The notes beneath the pieces are model-generated. The model was given only the letters and a program-made list of their open reading frames with translations. It was not told the origin of the DNA and searched no databases. 64,000 bases of DNA from Loripinus fragilis. Taxonomy: Eukaryota; Mollusca; Bivalvia; Lucinida; Lucinidae. Within the stretch, counting starts at the first letter, position 1. Each line of letters opens with the position of its first letter. Below, in pieces: positions 28,438-36,479 of this stretch. The position numbers were made by a program, and so were the translations under genes. Location of the stretch: positions 24,132,130 to 24,196,129 of the forward strand of contig OZ026520.1 in NCBI GenBank assembly GCA_964019695.1, given 5' to 3'.

Positions 28438-28794
28438 GCAGTAAAACCTCGAAAGTTCGAACTTCGATTTTTTTTAAAAATAATGAGTTTGGGACACACG
28501 AAACCTATTCATGATTTGTTTTAATAAATGTCTATAATACCACAAGCTTTTTGTGCGAAAAAGAAACGTCTCATTAAAGCGTTTCTTTTATGCGTCCAAA
28601 ACATATGTTTAAAAGAAAAAAAACTGATAATAATAATTTGGGGGAGTGGGGTTATATATTTATACGTCTACCTTCTATTCTCCGACCTACTGATAATTCG
28701 TAATTAAACCTCTAGTCCCAAGGACTTCGAAATTACTAGATTCGACTGTATTATTATTATTATAATTATTATTATTATTATTATTATTATTATA

Positions 28795-28836
<42 letters not shown>

Positions 28837-28840
28837 GTAA

Positions 28841-28917
<77 letters not shown>

Positions 28918-31900
28918 GCTGTTGTTGTTCTACAGAAAATAAGGACATGAAGATGAACCCAGGCACCGTGAACATGATGGCCGTCCCTAACCAAGCTGGA
29001 GCACCAATTCCAGTTGCAGTTGCTGGTGGTTCGTATCATTACGATCATCATCTTAAGCGGCCACTCAAAAAAATAATTAAAAATTGTTTTTCAAGACTGA
29101 TTATCGCTAATGCAGGTCAAAAGTATTGCAGATTACCCTCTTGGAGCATTCTGTAAAACTTTCGACCTGCATTAAGCTACCAGCTGTCTTTGAGACCTTT
29201 GTTTTGTCTATTTTTGAGTGACCGCACAAGACACTTTACTGTATTACAGTTTTAACCCTAATCCTGTGAATATTTTGTCCAAAGCTGCTGTATGCTAAAG
29301 CTCGTAGATTGTCTACACATACAGGCGGATAACCCATGGTATACCTATCACATAACCTCTAATGCCTTCTGCATATGCTGCATACAATTCGAATGATATG
29401 TAAAACACTTTTTACCATAGAAACAAATACTATGAGACCTAATCAGACTTTGGGTATACACTGAACCGAAGTTATAAGTGGCCACCTTACATTTGTTTGT
29501 GCCTATGCAGAGAGGAAGTATTGCTCTTACAAAATTTTAATTCTATAAATAATATAAGGCTTTGTCGAGACTCTGCAAATTATGTCATTTCGAAATGACT
29601 GGTAGATCTTGCACAGACGAAGTCCGAGTAAAGGTACCCTCATTTCAAAAAGTCACACTTTTTAGTGTGATATAAAATATTCCTTAGATACGTTTTCATT
29701 TATATTTTAATGAGTTTGCAGCTGTGATATAAGATAAAAAAAATGAATCAAAGTTCTGTGACAATTAAACTCTCCACTTTTCTTCTTCATTAACACGAAA
29801 ACGGCCATAATCAGCTGCTTAAGCTTTAACCATGCAATGTGCATACATATTTTGCATTGCTCTGTACACTTTATTATCTGTGGCACAGCATTGAAATTTT
29901 CAGCGGATATTTATTATGAATAGACGTCACTGCTCTACTTAACTAGAGGACCTGAAGGTCCTGAGGCGCTCACCTGATCACCTTAATAATGTTAAAATAG
30001 TTCAAGGTCAACTACAGCTTATAATGGAACAAATTTTGTTTTACCATATATGGGGGTTGCAGCCATTTTGGTCAAGTGACCTAAACAACCTAATGAATAA
30101 TCCATCAAAGAGCCCAGTGATTTCTGAGAAAAAGATGTTTAGATAGATTTGTGGCCAAATGAGTGGCCATAGGTAAAAGGTCACTGGTCAGCTTGACTTT
30201 TGGTACTTAATATAAAACCATTGTCTCATTAGGTTTAACAATATGAATTCTGCTTCAACAGTTATAGAAAAATGAACATTTTAAGATTTTCCCCATATAA
30301 ATGCATTAGGAATCAAACTTGACCTTGCCATAAAGTAGGTCAAGGTCAACCTAGATTCATCATTTGTGGGAACCTGGTAGGGCTCACATCCCCAATGCTA
30401 CATACCAAGTCCCAAAGCCAATGGCCTTTTGGTTCCAGAGAAGAAGATATTTAAAGTTTTTACCATATATGGGCGTGGTGGCCATCTCAGTCATGTGACT
30501 ATAACAATTTGTATAAATTTTGGCTAATTTATCATAAGGAGTTGTCATATGAAATTTGATTTCAATTGGACGAGTGGTTTGTGAGAAAACTATGTTTTAA
30601 TATGTTGATGGGACGCCAATATGAGCGACCTTGGCTGAAAGGTCAAATGTCAACCTTGACCTTTGAAACACTAGATTGAACATATCAAGTGAGAATAATT
30701 ACTTTGGCTTCAACAGTATTAAAAAATCAACTTTTCAAAAAATTTCCCATTCAAATGCATTAGGAAGCAAATTTGACCTTGACGTTAAGTAGGTCAAGGT
30801 CATCTTGGGATCATCATTTGAACAAACTTGGTAAGCCCCACATCCCTAATGCTACATACCAAGTCTCAAGGTCACTGGCCTTCTGGTTCTGGAGAAGAAA
30901 TTTTTAAAAGGTTTCTACCATATATGGGCATGGCGGCCATCTTTGTCATGTGACCAAAATATTTTGTATAAATTTTAGCTTACTTATCATAAGGAGTCTT
31001 CACATGAAATTTGAGTTCAATTGAGCCAATGGTTTGTGAGAAAACTATGTTTTAATATATTGATGGGACCACAATATGAGCGACCTTGGCTGAAAAGGCA
31101 AAGGTCAACCTTGACCTTTGGAACTTATTTATAGCCATTGTCTCATTAGGTTCAACATATTAAGTAAGAATAATGACTTTGGCTTTAACAGTATTCAAAA
31201 AATCAACTTTTCAAAAAAAATTCCCATTTAAATGCATTAGGAAGAAAAATTGACCTTGACGTTAAGTAGGTCAAGGTCAACCTAGGATCATCATTTGAAC
31301 AAACTTAGTAGGCCCAACACCCCCAATGCTACATACCAAGTCCCAAGGTCATCCGCCTTCTGGTTCTGGAGAAGAAGATTTTTAAAGGGTTTTTACCATA
31401 TATGGGCATGGCGGCCATCTTGGTCATGTGACCAGGACCATTTGAACAAACATTCGTTCCCGCGTCCTAAGGAGTCTCCATATGAAATTTGAGTTCAATT
31501 GGCCCAGTGGTTTCAGAGGAGAAGATGTTTGAAAATGTTGACGGACGGACGACGGACGGACAGACGGACGGACGGACGGACGCCGGAGTGACTGGTATAC
31601 TATTAGCTCACCCATGAGCCTTTGGCTCAGGTGAGCTAAAAAAGCAAAATAATATATAAATATGCCATTTAAATAACCTTTAAAGTTTCACATTAAAAAC
31701 CGAAGTGGAGATCAGTCTTGAAAAAAATATTGTTAGGCTGATCAAGATGTAATGTGTTTGGTCAAACATATTTACATGAAATATTACACATACAATTATT
31801 CTAGTATGTGCAGCTTAAAATTTTCAAAAATATCCGAAAATGCGGAAAATGAGCTTTTGTTAATAAAAGTCATACAAAAACAAATCTGTCATAAGCAAAA

Positions 31901-33624
31901 ATTCAAGTATTTCGTGGGGTTTTTTTTCAAGTCGGCTAGACAGGTTTGTAACCTCCTGAACTTCAATTCGATAAAAACTCCAATCAAAACGCTTATTTTT
32001 CTCAAAAAGTTGTTTTTTGCTTTTTTGAATCCAAAACTTGTGAAGTGATAGAAAACTCTTCCAAAGCACCCATTAACTTAGTCCATTGAAATGCACATAT
32101 TTGGACAAAAATCATTTCAATATCATTAGCGCTAGTCAGAAAAATGATAATTGAAAAGTGACCACCTACAAGTACTTCGGTTCAGTGTATGGGCTACCAA
32201 ACTGCACAAGTAGATGAGAGAGCATAAATGGTAGGAATATGGTTTGATCTCACATTGTCAATTGATTCGACTCTTAAAATGCCAGTCCTAATTGTTCAGA
32301 CAGGAAATACATTTTCAATGAAAATAATCCCAGACCAGACCTCTTTTAGCATTTAGCATGCTTAGTGACCTGTATCCTTTTTGTAGTCTAAAATTGTCTT
32401 TATTTTTTTTTCAAATTTCAATACACTTTGAATCCTGTTAAGACCCAGTGTATTGTCAGGCCTTATACCGGCCCAAGCTGTGCGAAATGGTTATCAGCAA
32501 ATGACAAATAAAGTTGGTACTAGTGTGGAATAGTGACAATGGTAAAATTCGGTGGATGAGGTTGCTGGTCCTACTGTAAAAATAATTAGATTGCTCTATT
32601 TTGCGTTTATGATAGCAAATAGTTCATACCGTGGACGCCCACGTTTAACCCCTTATGCACTTATGTATTCTTCATTCTTATGATTGCATAAGCACAGGTT
32701 AAGATAAACAAAAAATCTAAGCGTAAAATTGTGAATATTTTCTTACCCATCAATTTTAACATATGTTTTGGGTGCTCAAATGAACCGTCTCATTGAGACG
32801 GTTCTTTTGAGTACCCACAACATATGTTTTGGTTGAGAAACAAGAAAATTAAACCTTCGTTACGCTCTCTTAACTAAAGACTTGATAAGTTATAATTTCC
32901 AAATAAAAATGGCATTTCTTTCTCTGAAGATCATTTTTTGTCTTATCAAACATTTAAGACCCTAATGAAATGCCGCATTATGCATTTTGCCCATTTCACC
33001 CGGATCTTTACTGTTTGCCAAAGTGCGCATTTAGTAGTTACTAGTATACAAATGGTAAGTTTGCTGGGCATAAAAGGGTAATACAATTGGACTCTCGTAA
33101 AATCTTGAACTCTTTCGCGACTTGTGCTGTGTTAGGCTTAAATCTCCTAGAATCTCTAACTCTCTCACGAATTATGCTATCTTAGACTTAAATCTCGTAA
33201 AATCTCGAACTCTCTCACGAATTATGCTATCTTAGACTTAAATCTCGTACAATCTCGAACTATCTCATGACTTGTGCTATGTTAGTCTGCTTTATTGGTT
33301 TCAGGTGAGCAGCAGCCCGGTTACGGTCAGCCACAGCCTGGTTACGGTCAGCCACAGCCTGGTTACGGTCAGCCACAGCCTGGTTACGGTCAGCCACAAC
33401 CTGGGTACGGTCAGCCACCACCTGGGTACAGTCAGCCACAACCTGGTTACGGTCCTCCACCTCCTGGTTACGGTCAGCCACAACAGCCAGTATTTGGTGC
33501 TGTTCCCAAGGATCCTAAAGAAGGAGGAAGTAAGGGAACTTATGGGGAGCTGAAGGACGGATACAAGTCAGCACAGAAATCCATCAACAAAGGATTCGAC
33601 GCGTTCAATAAATTCATTAAATAA
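1691..33624 (+). CDS. Membrane-anchored or secreted SPRY-domain protein with GYGQPQP-repeat tail (8 exons, 382 aa predicted)
   Basis: Joining 1691-1748, 5394-5403, 9386-9507, 20546-20704, 24696-24921, 27225-27388, 28936-29025 and 33305-33624 gives 1149 nt in unbroken phase with GT-AG at every intron. Order: signal peptide (1-19 or slightly longer), acidic ectodomain (about 20-37), membrane helix (about 38-58), SPRY domain (about 80-248), linker (249-280), eight GYGQPQP-type heptads (about 282-337), then a lysine-rich C-terminus. The SPRY part carries the features of the SPSB/GUSTAVUS class: a [10 protein letters not shown] strand, [24 protein letters not shown], and a D.D.GTVGW turn. No SOCS box is seen. 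SPRY domains bind short peptide motifs; the ligand here is unknown. Acidic residues before the helix suit a type I orientation, which would put the SPRY domain in the cytosol. If exons 2 and 3 are skipped, it would be secreted. The proline/glycine/tyrosine/glutamine tail resembles low-complexity tails that drive assembly or adhesion. The SPRY call is firm; the first three exons are less certain. Confidence 0.75.
1766..2000. repeat. Foldback MITE, GAGCCGYGACATG family, copy 1
   Basis: Inverted terminal repeats of about 30 bp (gagccgtgacgtgtgattt... and its complement ending ...atacgcggct) enclose an internal palindrome with GCAAAGGCTCTGATCAG and its mirror. At least six further full copies occur in this window (25027, 26470, 36233, 37412, 52191, 53174). 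This copy begins 17 bp after the exon 1 donor. Confidence 0.75.
2160..2500. repeat. Two short hairpin repeats
   Basis: 2163-2233 folds on itself (gcgagcagtgaaagctctgac and mirror). 2390-2490 is a related hairpin with 'aacaaaggcgcagaccagcctgc' type arms, also found at 4430-4530. Both share the GATCAG/CTGCGCA hairpin core of the GAGCCGYGACATG family but lack its termini. Confidence 0.5.
2738..2972. mobile_element. piggyBac-like foldback MITE (TTAA ends), degenerate
   Basis: TTAA at 2734-2737 is followed by CCCTTGCCAG, and the right end reads ...CGCAAAAGA followed by TTAA (2973-2976). The interior has the inverted pair 'cagtgcagaccctgatgaaatg' and 'catttcatctgggtcttcactg'. The same interior recurs at 32646-33085, 35160-35250 and 38368-38871. 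Confidence 0.55.
3225..3310. repeat. GGGCCATCATCGGCCC hairpin repeat, degenerate
   Basis: Two offset copies of 'gccatcatcggcccgtcagcgaaa' lie here. Self-complementary versions of the same unit occur at 20408-20485, 20736-20797, 26092-26167 and 27567-27632. Confidence 0.5.
3405..3562. repeat. Double-hairpin repeat (ttataccacc / gttataccatg)
   Basis: Two adjacent palindromes. The first has arms ttataccaccc / ggtggtataa. The second has arms of about 35 bp around gttataccatg and gtacgtaagataa. Other copies: 8559-8735 (opposite order), 27028-27197, and a remnant at 29300-29345. Confidence 0.65.
4048..4310 (+). mobile_element. tRNA-headed SINE
   Basis: The head carries an A-box-like TAGCGTTGTCGGTAGCG and a B box GAGTTCGATCCC at tRNA spacing. 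An unrelated body follows, ending near '...gggacgtaaatcatcaac aaaaaag'. The tRNA-like part lacks a clean cloverleaf and is followed by the body, so it is a SINE rather than a working tRNA gene. Confidence 0.6.
4798..4846. repeat. AT-rich perfect hairpin
   Basis: ttatttatataaaagatta and its complement flank a 4-8 bp centre, a stable AT hairpin in intron 1. No further content is recognised between 4320 and 5390 apart from the hairpin at 4430-4530. Confidence 0.5.
5394..5403 (+). CDS. SPRY gene exon 2: 10-nt microexon
   Basis: A pyrimidine-rich acceptor (ttctttattttacag) is followed by 10 nt (AGGTATCTGG) and a consensus donor (gtgagta). Ten nucleotides convert phase 1 from exon 1 to phase 2, which is exactly what exon 3 needs. 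The insert reads Glu-Val-Ser plus two bases. Nothing else supports it, but both splice signals and the phase match are unlikely to coincide by chance. Confidence 0.5.
5545..6480. repeat. Dispersed repeat, left arm of a long inverted repeat
   Basis: 5740-6480 matches 9806-10650 in opposite orientation over most of its length (for example 'caccaatgatggattct', 'caaatggttatttcatc', 'cataccaatgcat' on complementary strands). A third partial copy lies at 40800-41060. It includes a hairpin with 'cagtgggaaac' arms. The first part, 5545-5720, is a reverse copy of the repeat at 22095-22340 and 25760-26000. The open frames on both strands here are by-products of repeat sequence. Confidence 0.65.
6481..7524. 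other. Intron 2, no feature recognised
   Basis: No gene or clear repeat was recognised. A 64-codon frame at 6534-6728 has no identifiable content. Confidence 0.4.
7525..8175. repeat. 31-bp minisatellite, about 21 copies
   Basis: A degenerate tandem repeat of about 31 bp, consensus near 'catttctaatgacattcaat' plus 'atatcaacata'. Copies differ by substitutions and small deletions. It lies in intron 2. Confidence 0.85.
8559..8735. repeat. Double-hairpin repeat, reverse copy
   Basis: Same family as 3405-3562, reversed: the gttataccatg palindrome comes first and the ggtggtataa hairpin second. Between 8740 and 9385 there is nothing further except the exon 3 acceptor. Confidence 0.65.
9386..9507 (+). 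CDS. SPRY gene exon 3: transmembrane helix
   Basis: The acceptor tttgatctgtttcag precedes 122 nt ending GTT GAT CCA G before donor gtcagt. The frame has an acidic stretch ([11 protein letters not shown]) and then about 20 hydrophobic residues ([20 protein letters not shown]), a single membrane span. It enters in phase 2 and leaves in phase 1, matching exons 2 and 4. The 3' two thirds of this exon plus the first bases of its intron are the source of the degenerate tandem array that follows. Skipping it alone breaks the frame. Confidence 0.6.
9806..10650. repeat. Right arm of the long inverted repeat
   Basis: Reverse-complement partner of 5740-6480. The two arms flank exon 3 in the pre-mRNA, with a loop of about 3.3 kb. 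Confidence 0.65.
13310..13397. repeat. Near-perfect hairpin inside the exon-derived array
   Basis: Arms of about 40 bp starting gtgtgtcttactc and ending gagtaagacacac enclose an 8-bp centre. The arms contain the 'cagtaatataaattatgttt' array block, so this is an inverted duplication of array units. Confidence 0.75.
13792..18756. mobile_element. About 5-kb noncoding TIR element with nested ends
   Basis: The left end (about 13792-14250) and the right end (about 18370-18756) are inverted copies: a TGCTCCCCCC block, 'gcagacatatcctatcttg', then 'tgctccggggcgttagtct' and a TGTTACATACGTTAC motif. Extra copies of these ends lie inside at about 14490-14680, 14845-15050 and, reversed, 17520-17670, so elements have nested or duplicated. 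The exon-derived array resumes directly outside on both sides, which fixes the borders to within about 10 bp; no clean target duplication was resolved. The longest frame is 95 codons (15433-15720) with no recognisable content. A weak coding-like trace lies near 16900-17310, too decayed to name. Confidence 0.65.
18757..20330 (+). repeat. Exon-3-derived array, continued
   Basis: The same 85-90 bp unit as 9508-13790 resumes after the inserted element, for example at 19010-19110, 19120-19200 and 19265-19330, and again after the 35-bp block at 20205-20330. Several copies keep the 'gatccaggtcagta' donor-like sequence. Confidence 0.7.
19349..20205 (+). repeat. 35-bp minisatellite, about 24 copies
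   Basis: A nearly uniform unit of 35 bp: ttttggagtatttatgct joined to ggtctaatgacattgtg. Most copies differ only by A or G in tcta[A/G]tgaca. The unit equals the exon-derived repeat with two internal blocks deleted, including the splice-donor part, so it is a secondary, more recent amplification. Confidence 0.9.
20408..20485. repeat. Hairpin repeat 60 bp upstream of exon 4
   Basis: A near-perfect palindrome: gggccaatatcggcctacca / tggtgggccgatagtggccc around a gccattggaatggc centre. Its sister copy lies 31 bp after exon 4. Confidence 0.8.
20546..20704 (+). CDS. SPRY gene exon 4: start of the SPRY domain
   Basis: Acceptor tgtattttttacag and donor gtaagt are both strong. The exon enters and leaves in phase 1 and encodes 53 residues: a proline-rich stretch (RPAPPWV), then [16 protein letters not shown] and ETDGAKWGA, which lead into the SPRY core of exon 5. 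Because it is symmetric, it joins exon 3 or, by skipping exons 2 and 3, exon 1. Confidence 0.75.
20736..20797. repeat. Hairpin repeat just downstream of exon 4
   Basis: A degenerate copy of the 20408-20485 palindrome (gggccaccatcggcctgcca and mirror). The pair brackets exon 4. Confidence 0.65.
20798..23560. other. Intron 4: dispersed repeat pieces, no gene
   Basis: Contains a poly-C run (about 21893-21908), a reverse SINE tail at 21935-22075 ('tgtcttgctcaaggaccaca' is the complement of the SINE at 50173), a copy of the 25760-26000 repeat at 22095-22340, and a hairpin copy at 23465-23545 related to 41740-41830. Open frames here, such as 22103-22399, fall in repeats. Nothing else is supported. 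Confidence 0.5.
23571..24662. mobile_element. About 1.1-kb TIR element ending 34 bp before exon 5
   Basis: The ends are inverted repeats (TACTTAAGGAATAAAGAAAC on the left, its complement on the right) with TA outside both, as in Tc1/mariner-type insertions. The interior frames (23700-24118) have no recognisable transposase, so it is non-autonomous or decayed. Confidence 0.6.
24696..24921 (+). CDS. SPRY gene exon 5: SPRY core
   Basis: Acceptor ttgtttttatgcag, donor gtaagt, phase 1 in and phase 2 out. It encodes 75 residues containing the most diagnostic SPRY blocks: [41 protein letters not shown], and a loop rich in G and P (TMPPGGIPD). The order and spacing match SPSB-type SPRY domains, where the SWG.D strand precedes the conserved turn. 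Confidence 0.9.
25027..25260. repeat. Foldback MITE, GAGCCGYGACATG family, copy 2
   Basis: Termini agccgcaacatgagatttc and its complement ending ...gttgcggctc. The internal GATCAG hairpin is present. Confidence 0.75.
25495..25742. mobile_element. MITE with GGGCCCGGAATTACAATG ends
   Basis: Inverted terminal repeats of about 50 bp: gggcccggaattacaatgcc, ctcctta, gttaag... and its complement. A half copy lies at about 55030-55106. The target duplication is unclear. Confidence 0.7.
25760..26000. repeat. Dispersed repeat copy ('agctggttgctttgctt')
   Basis: Similar to 22095-22340 and to the reverse strand of 5545-5720; a fragment lies at 36480-36570. Its 102-codon frame is a by-product. Confidence 0.6.
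26008..26294. mobile_element. MITE with GCGGATCCAGA ends, copy 1
   Basis: The ends are gcggatccagaaagtttt and ...ccctctggatccgc. Inside is a GGGCCATTAACGGCC hairpin (26092-26167) and a G/C run near 26250-26283. A sister copy is at 27497-27764. Confidence 0.65.
26470..26692. repeat. Foldback MITE, GAGCCGYGACATG family, copy 3
   Basis: Ends gagccgtgacatgtgatttc and ...catgtcgtggctc, with the usual internal palindrome. Confidence 0.75.
26795..26960 (-). mobile_element. Reverse SINE remnant
   Basis: Diverged reverse copy of the SINE at 50173-50330, including complements of the 'gttgtgtc...gagcaag' block and of the body ending in the '..atgacaggacgtaaa' type sequence. Confidence 0.5.
27028..27197. 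repeat. Double-hairpin repeat next to exon 6
   Basis: A full copy of the 3405-3562 family ending 27 bp before exon 6, so its strong hairpin lies close to the acceptor and possible branch point. Confidence 0.7.
27225..27388 (+). CDS. SPRY gene exon 6: end of the SPRY domain
   Basis: Acceptor ctctttatttttag and donor gtatat, phase 2 in and phase 1 out, 55 residues. It continues the domain: [15 protein letters not shown] (the strand and turn that follow the SWG.D block in SPSB proteins), then FWGAPFNI, a [10 protein letters not shown] strand and the final [13 protein letters not shown]. Three cysteines cluster in the last third. Confidence 0.9.
27497..27764. mobile_element. MITE with GCGGATCCAGA ends, copy 2
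   Basis: The ends are gtggatccagaaagttttgt and ...ccctctggatccgc. It contains a nearly perfect GGCCATCATCGGTCC hairpin at 27567-27632. Confidence 0.65.
28383..28437. repeat. (ATT)n microsatellite
   Basis: An uninterrupted run of ATT/TTA triplets. The adjacent poly-isoleucine frame is not coding. Confidence 0.95.
28750..28918. repeat. (ATT)n microsatellite ending 17 bp before exon 7
   Basis: About 55 ATT triplets with a few interruptions (tataatt, atagtaatc). Repeat-length change here could alter the exon 7 acceptor region. Confidence 0.95.
28936..29025 (+). CDS. SPRY gene exon 7: linker
   Basis: Acceptor ttgttgttctacag and donor gtggtt, phase 1 in and out, 30 residues ([20 protein letters not shown], then [10 protein letters not shown]). 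It is hydrophobic and proline-rich and links the SPRY domain to the repeat tail. Another donor 3 bp later (gttcgt) would add one residue without changing phase. Confidence 0.75.
29026..29937. other. Intron 7, left part, little recognised
   Basis: Only a remnant of the double-hairpin family (29300-29345) is visible. There is no coding signal. Confidence 0.4.
29938..31641. repeat. Dispersed repeat with about 410-bp internal tandem units
   Basis: Starts near 'gaggacctgaaggtcctgag' and ends '...gagcctttggctcaggtgag ctaaaaa'. Inside, a block of about 410 bp (gaccttgacgttaagtaggt..., 'accatatatgggcatggcgg', 'tttgagttcaattg') is repeated three times. A GACG-rich simple repeat lies near 31540-31580. 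The end matches the repeat at 41918-50167, so both belong to one superfamily. All frames within are repeat by-products. Confidence 0.7.
31642..32645. other. Intron 7, middle, nothing recognised
   Basis: AT-rich. Frames at 31752-32048 and 31860-32069 overlap on opposite strands and have no recognisable content. Confidence 0.4.
32646..33085. mobile_element. piggyBac-like foldback MITE, degenerate
   Basis: The ends are TTAACCCCTTATGC and, reversed, TTACCCTTTTATGCCC. It contains a perfect hairpin at about 32775-32825 (ctcaaatgaaccgtctcatt and mirror) and the 'agaccctaatgaaatgccgc' / 'catttcacccggatctttac' pair seen in the other family members. Confidence 0.55.
33086..33300. repeat. Short tandem repeat, about 60 bp unit
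   Basis: Units containing 'aaatctcgtaaaatctcgaa' and 'ctatcttagactt' repeat about three times just before the exon 8 acceptor. Confidence 0.75.
33305..33624 (+). CDS. SPRY gene exon 8: GYGQPQP repeats and C-terminus
   Basis: Acceptor ttattggtttcag, phase 1 in, stop TAA at 33622-33624; 106 residues. It opens GEQQP, then eight heptads of GYGQPQP type (two with PP or S variants), encoded by a 21-bp tandem repeat (33317-33484). The end is a basic, amphipathic segment ([19 protein letters not shown], then DAFNKFIK). An AATAAA overlaps the stop codon (33620-33625). Antisense frames over the repeats are by-products of low complexity. Tyrosine/glutamine/proline-rich tails of this kind occur in annexins and adhesive or condensate-forming proteins; the role here is inferred only. 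Confidence 0.85.
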
Positions 33625-33968
33625 ACCAATAGTAACATCAGCATAGGTCCAGATAAGCAAGCCTTTTCACCGTAAAATTGTGATAAGATTCTTATCGTTC
33701 AGGGTAAACATGTGTTTAGGGCGCTCAAAAGAACCATCTCGTTGAGACGCGAGTGCGTAGTCTAAATGCTGCATTCATATTGATTCGACGTTCTTTAAAT
33801 AATATACATGTATATCCTCTGTGAGGACTTGTGAGGCATCGAGATTAAAACTTTTTTCATGCTCAACTTAACTAAACATGAAATTAATACTGTTCATGAA
33901 TGTTAAAATGCCATTTTAACATGTAACATTTATTATCAGTGTATGTACACCATCTGAGACTGCTATTA

Positions 33969-33969
<1 letters not shown>

Positions 33970-34045
<76 letters not shown>

Positions 34046-34060
34046 CTCTCTCTCTCTCTC
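33970..34060. repeat. (GTCT)n(CT)n microsatellite
   Basis: GTCT repeats turning into CT repeats, with one 'atcctc' interruption, in the 3' flank of the SPRY gene. Confidence 0.95.
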
Positions 34061-34558
34061 ATATGTCTTCTAACATGTCTAAGAAGTGTAATATATATTG
34101 TGAATGTGATATAGCATACTATTTATTATAAGCATCTTATTTGCTGGTGCGGAATCAGGTCAGAATGGAATACAAGTTATCTTCCCTGCAGAGTACTTTG
34201 ATAAAACCATTAAAATTCTAGACAATTGAAAAAACATCACTAAGACCCTGGATTCTGCCATTTTTAAAAATTACGTCCCCTGAAAGATATTGACGCTATT
34301 TAATGTTGTTGAGATTCGTTTTATTTGGATTTTTTATTACATACTGTAGATATACCTTAAGAATAGTTTATGTTTTATTGAGATTCTATCGTTTTACTCA
34401 AAGTTTTTATATTTCTGAATTTCTATCGTTTACAATAAATCTCGGTCTTTTCTTACAAATTGTGTTGCTTGTTTTCAACAAGGGGAGCAAACCCGCGGTT
34501 CAACTGCTCACCAAGCAGTCCTGTTTCGTGGATCAGTGGCAACCATGGATTTCAACAC

Positions 34559-34696
34559 AGTGGCGGATCCAGAGGGGGTTCAGGGGGTTCGCTCGAACCC
34601 CCTCCCCTCCCACCCGTTTTTAGAAAAATGTGGTCAAATTAGCAAAGCGAACCCCCTATTAACCTCCTTTTCAAGAAATCCTTGATCCGCCCCTGC
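34559..34696. mobile_element. hAT-like MITE, 138 bp
   Basis: The ends are CAGTGGCGGATCCAG and CTTGATCCGCCCCTG (inverted). CA(G) termini and imperfect flanking 8-mers (tttcaaca / cttcacat) fit a hAT-type insertion. The interior holds an inverted 'gggggttcgctcg / cgaaccccct' pair. Confidence 0.6.
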
Positions 34697-34699
34697 TTC

Positions 34700-36200
34700 A
34701 CATATGACAGACATATCTGACTATTAACTCTTTGTATTTTGATGGATTTCCCCATACATATTGATACAATAAGTATGGGACTGTCCATTGTGTACTTTAA
34801 AGAGACTAAGCCTGCAACTATGAACATTTTTCGGATTTTTTTATTTTCTTTTTTAATCATTTGTAAAAGTAAAATTAAGTAATGTTTTCACAATAAATCT
34901 GTTCACTATAGCTGAAAACTGCACGGAAAAGTGAATTATCTTATAAAAACAGGTGTGTTGGTAATAATTTGCATCCCTCCATTAATTATAGACAGATAAT
35001 TTTAACATAAATGCTGTTGTTTTGATTCTGATAATTTGTTAAAATTTACGAAATTGGTAAAATGTATACCTGAATTTTAGGTTTTTTACCGTGTTCTTGA
35101 GAAATAGAAACATTAGTTCTAAAACTAAAAGATCAAAAGTTACAGACTATGCAGCTTTAAGGAGTCAAAGGTAGAATTTTCTAAATGTGTCCCTAAAGGT
35201 TGTTGTAATCTCAGCAAACAGTTTAGACCCTGATGAAATGCAGCATTATGGCACACAAGATTTTAGTACATACCATCGTCTAGCAGCGAAGACACAGATG
35301 AGATCGCGCATGCGAACAGTCTCGACAGAGTCTTCGCTTCACTAAGTATGAAAGAAAAATGTTCAGACCATAATTTAGACCTTAAGCCTTGCTGGATACG
35401 CCCACATGCGCGTTTAAAGGAGGCTATTGCGCATATGCGCAGAGAACCAATTCTCTCGTGTACTGGCCCATTTAGAATACTGACCATTTGATTCAGAGGA
35501 GAGCGGTTTACCAATTTTAAAAGAAGTTTAGCCCCTAGCAGAAGCGTTTTCACCTAATCCAATAAATTTTAGATTTATTAGTATATATGGTCACATAGTT
35601 ACCATTTCAGACAACTTTTTTTGAATGTGAGCACTATTTTCAGTGAAGATTTGTGTAAAGTTCCCCATAAAGACCAAGGCTTGACTCTCGTATACATTGT
35701 AGGTATACATTGTAGGTTTAACTAGCATCGTCGCCAGTAGAAGGTTGCATATTAACCATTTTGAATTCTAAGCAGCTACATGCATTACAAAGACGACGAT
35801 TTTTAAAGTTCACGTAGCTGTCACGCACCCTTGGGGCTATTGGTTTGACAAATCGAATACGTTTTAGCTATTTATGTAGCGGATCACCTAGATACCATCT
35901 CTGACAAGTTGTTTTCAATTCTGATCATTGGTTACAGAGATTATATTTAAAGTTTGTATATAAGGGAAACTGGCCACGCCCCTTGGCAGCCATGTTTTTC
36001 GACGGATTCAATTCACTTGAGCATATTGTTCATCCAGTAACAATTCCTGCCATTTATAGTTCTGGGAAGATGAAATTAAAAGTACCCTTAACCAAAATAA
36101 GCCACGCCCATGAAGAGGCCATGCTTTTGATCAACAGTATTCATTCTAGTTGTTTCCTTAGAGGGTCTCAAATGAAACCTTTCTGGTGATGATACCTTGC
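34700..36200. other. Repeat debris downstream of the SPRY gene
   Basis: 34727-34810 and 35160-35250 resemble parts of the TTAA foldback family at 38368. 35275-35345 is a short hairpin with 'gcgaagac' arms. 35800-36190 contains 'ggccacgccccttggcagcc', a sequence typical of dispersed bivalve repeats; its 68-codon frame is not supported as a gene. Confidence 0.4.
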
Positions 36201-36232
36201 ATACGTTAGGAAGCTTCCACGTGAACCAAACT

Positions 36233-36460
36233 GAGCTGTGACATGTGCTTTCCAACATTGTGACTAGTGTAGACTAAGATGAGCCTGTGCAGCAACCGTT
36301 TAAGCTTAGAAACTCCAAAGATGTTCAGTCAGTAGCTTAACACTCATAGAATATTCAAGCGACTAGCAAAGGCTCTGATCAGACTGCGCGTATGCGCAGG
36401 CTGATCTGAGGCTTTGCTGGTCGCACATACCACATTTTTGGAAATCCCATGCCACGACTC
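36233..36460. repeat. Foldback MITE, GAGCCGYGACATG family, copy 4
   Basis: Ends gagctgtgacatgtgctttc and ...catgccacgactc. A lone right arm of the same family lies at 37078-37122. Confidence 0.7.
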
Positions 36461-36479
36461 AACTCATTTTGAGGCTGCT

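Noticed and set aside
28704..29051. 115-codon frame rich in isoleucine
   Set aside because: Antisense reading of the (ATT)n microsatellite next to exon 7.
33260..33553. Antisense and shifted frames across exon 8
   Set aside because: By-products of the 21-bp GYGQPQP-coding repeat. Only the frame continuous in phase with exons 5-7 is supported.
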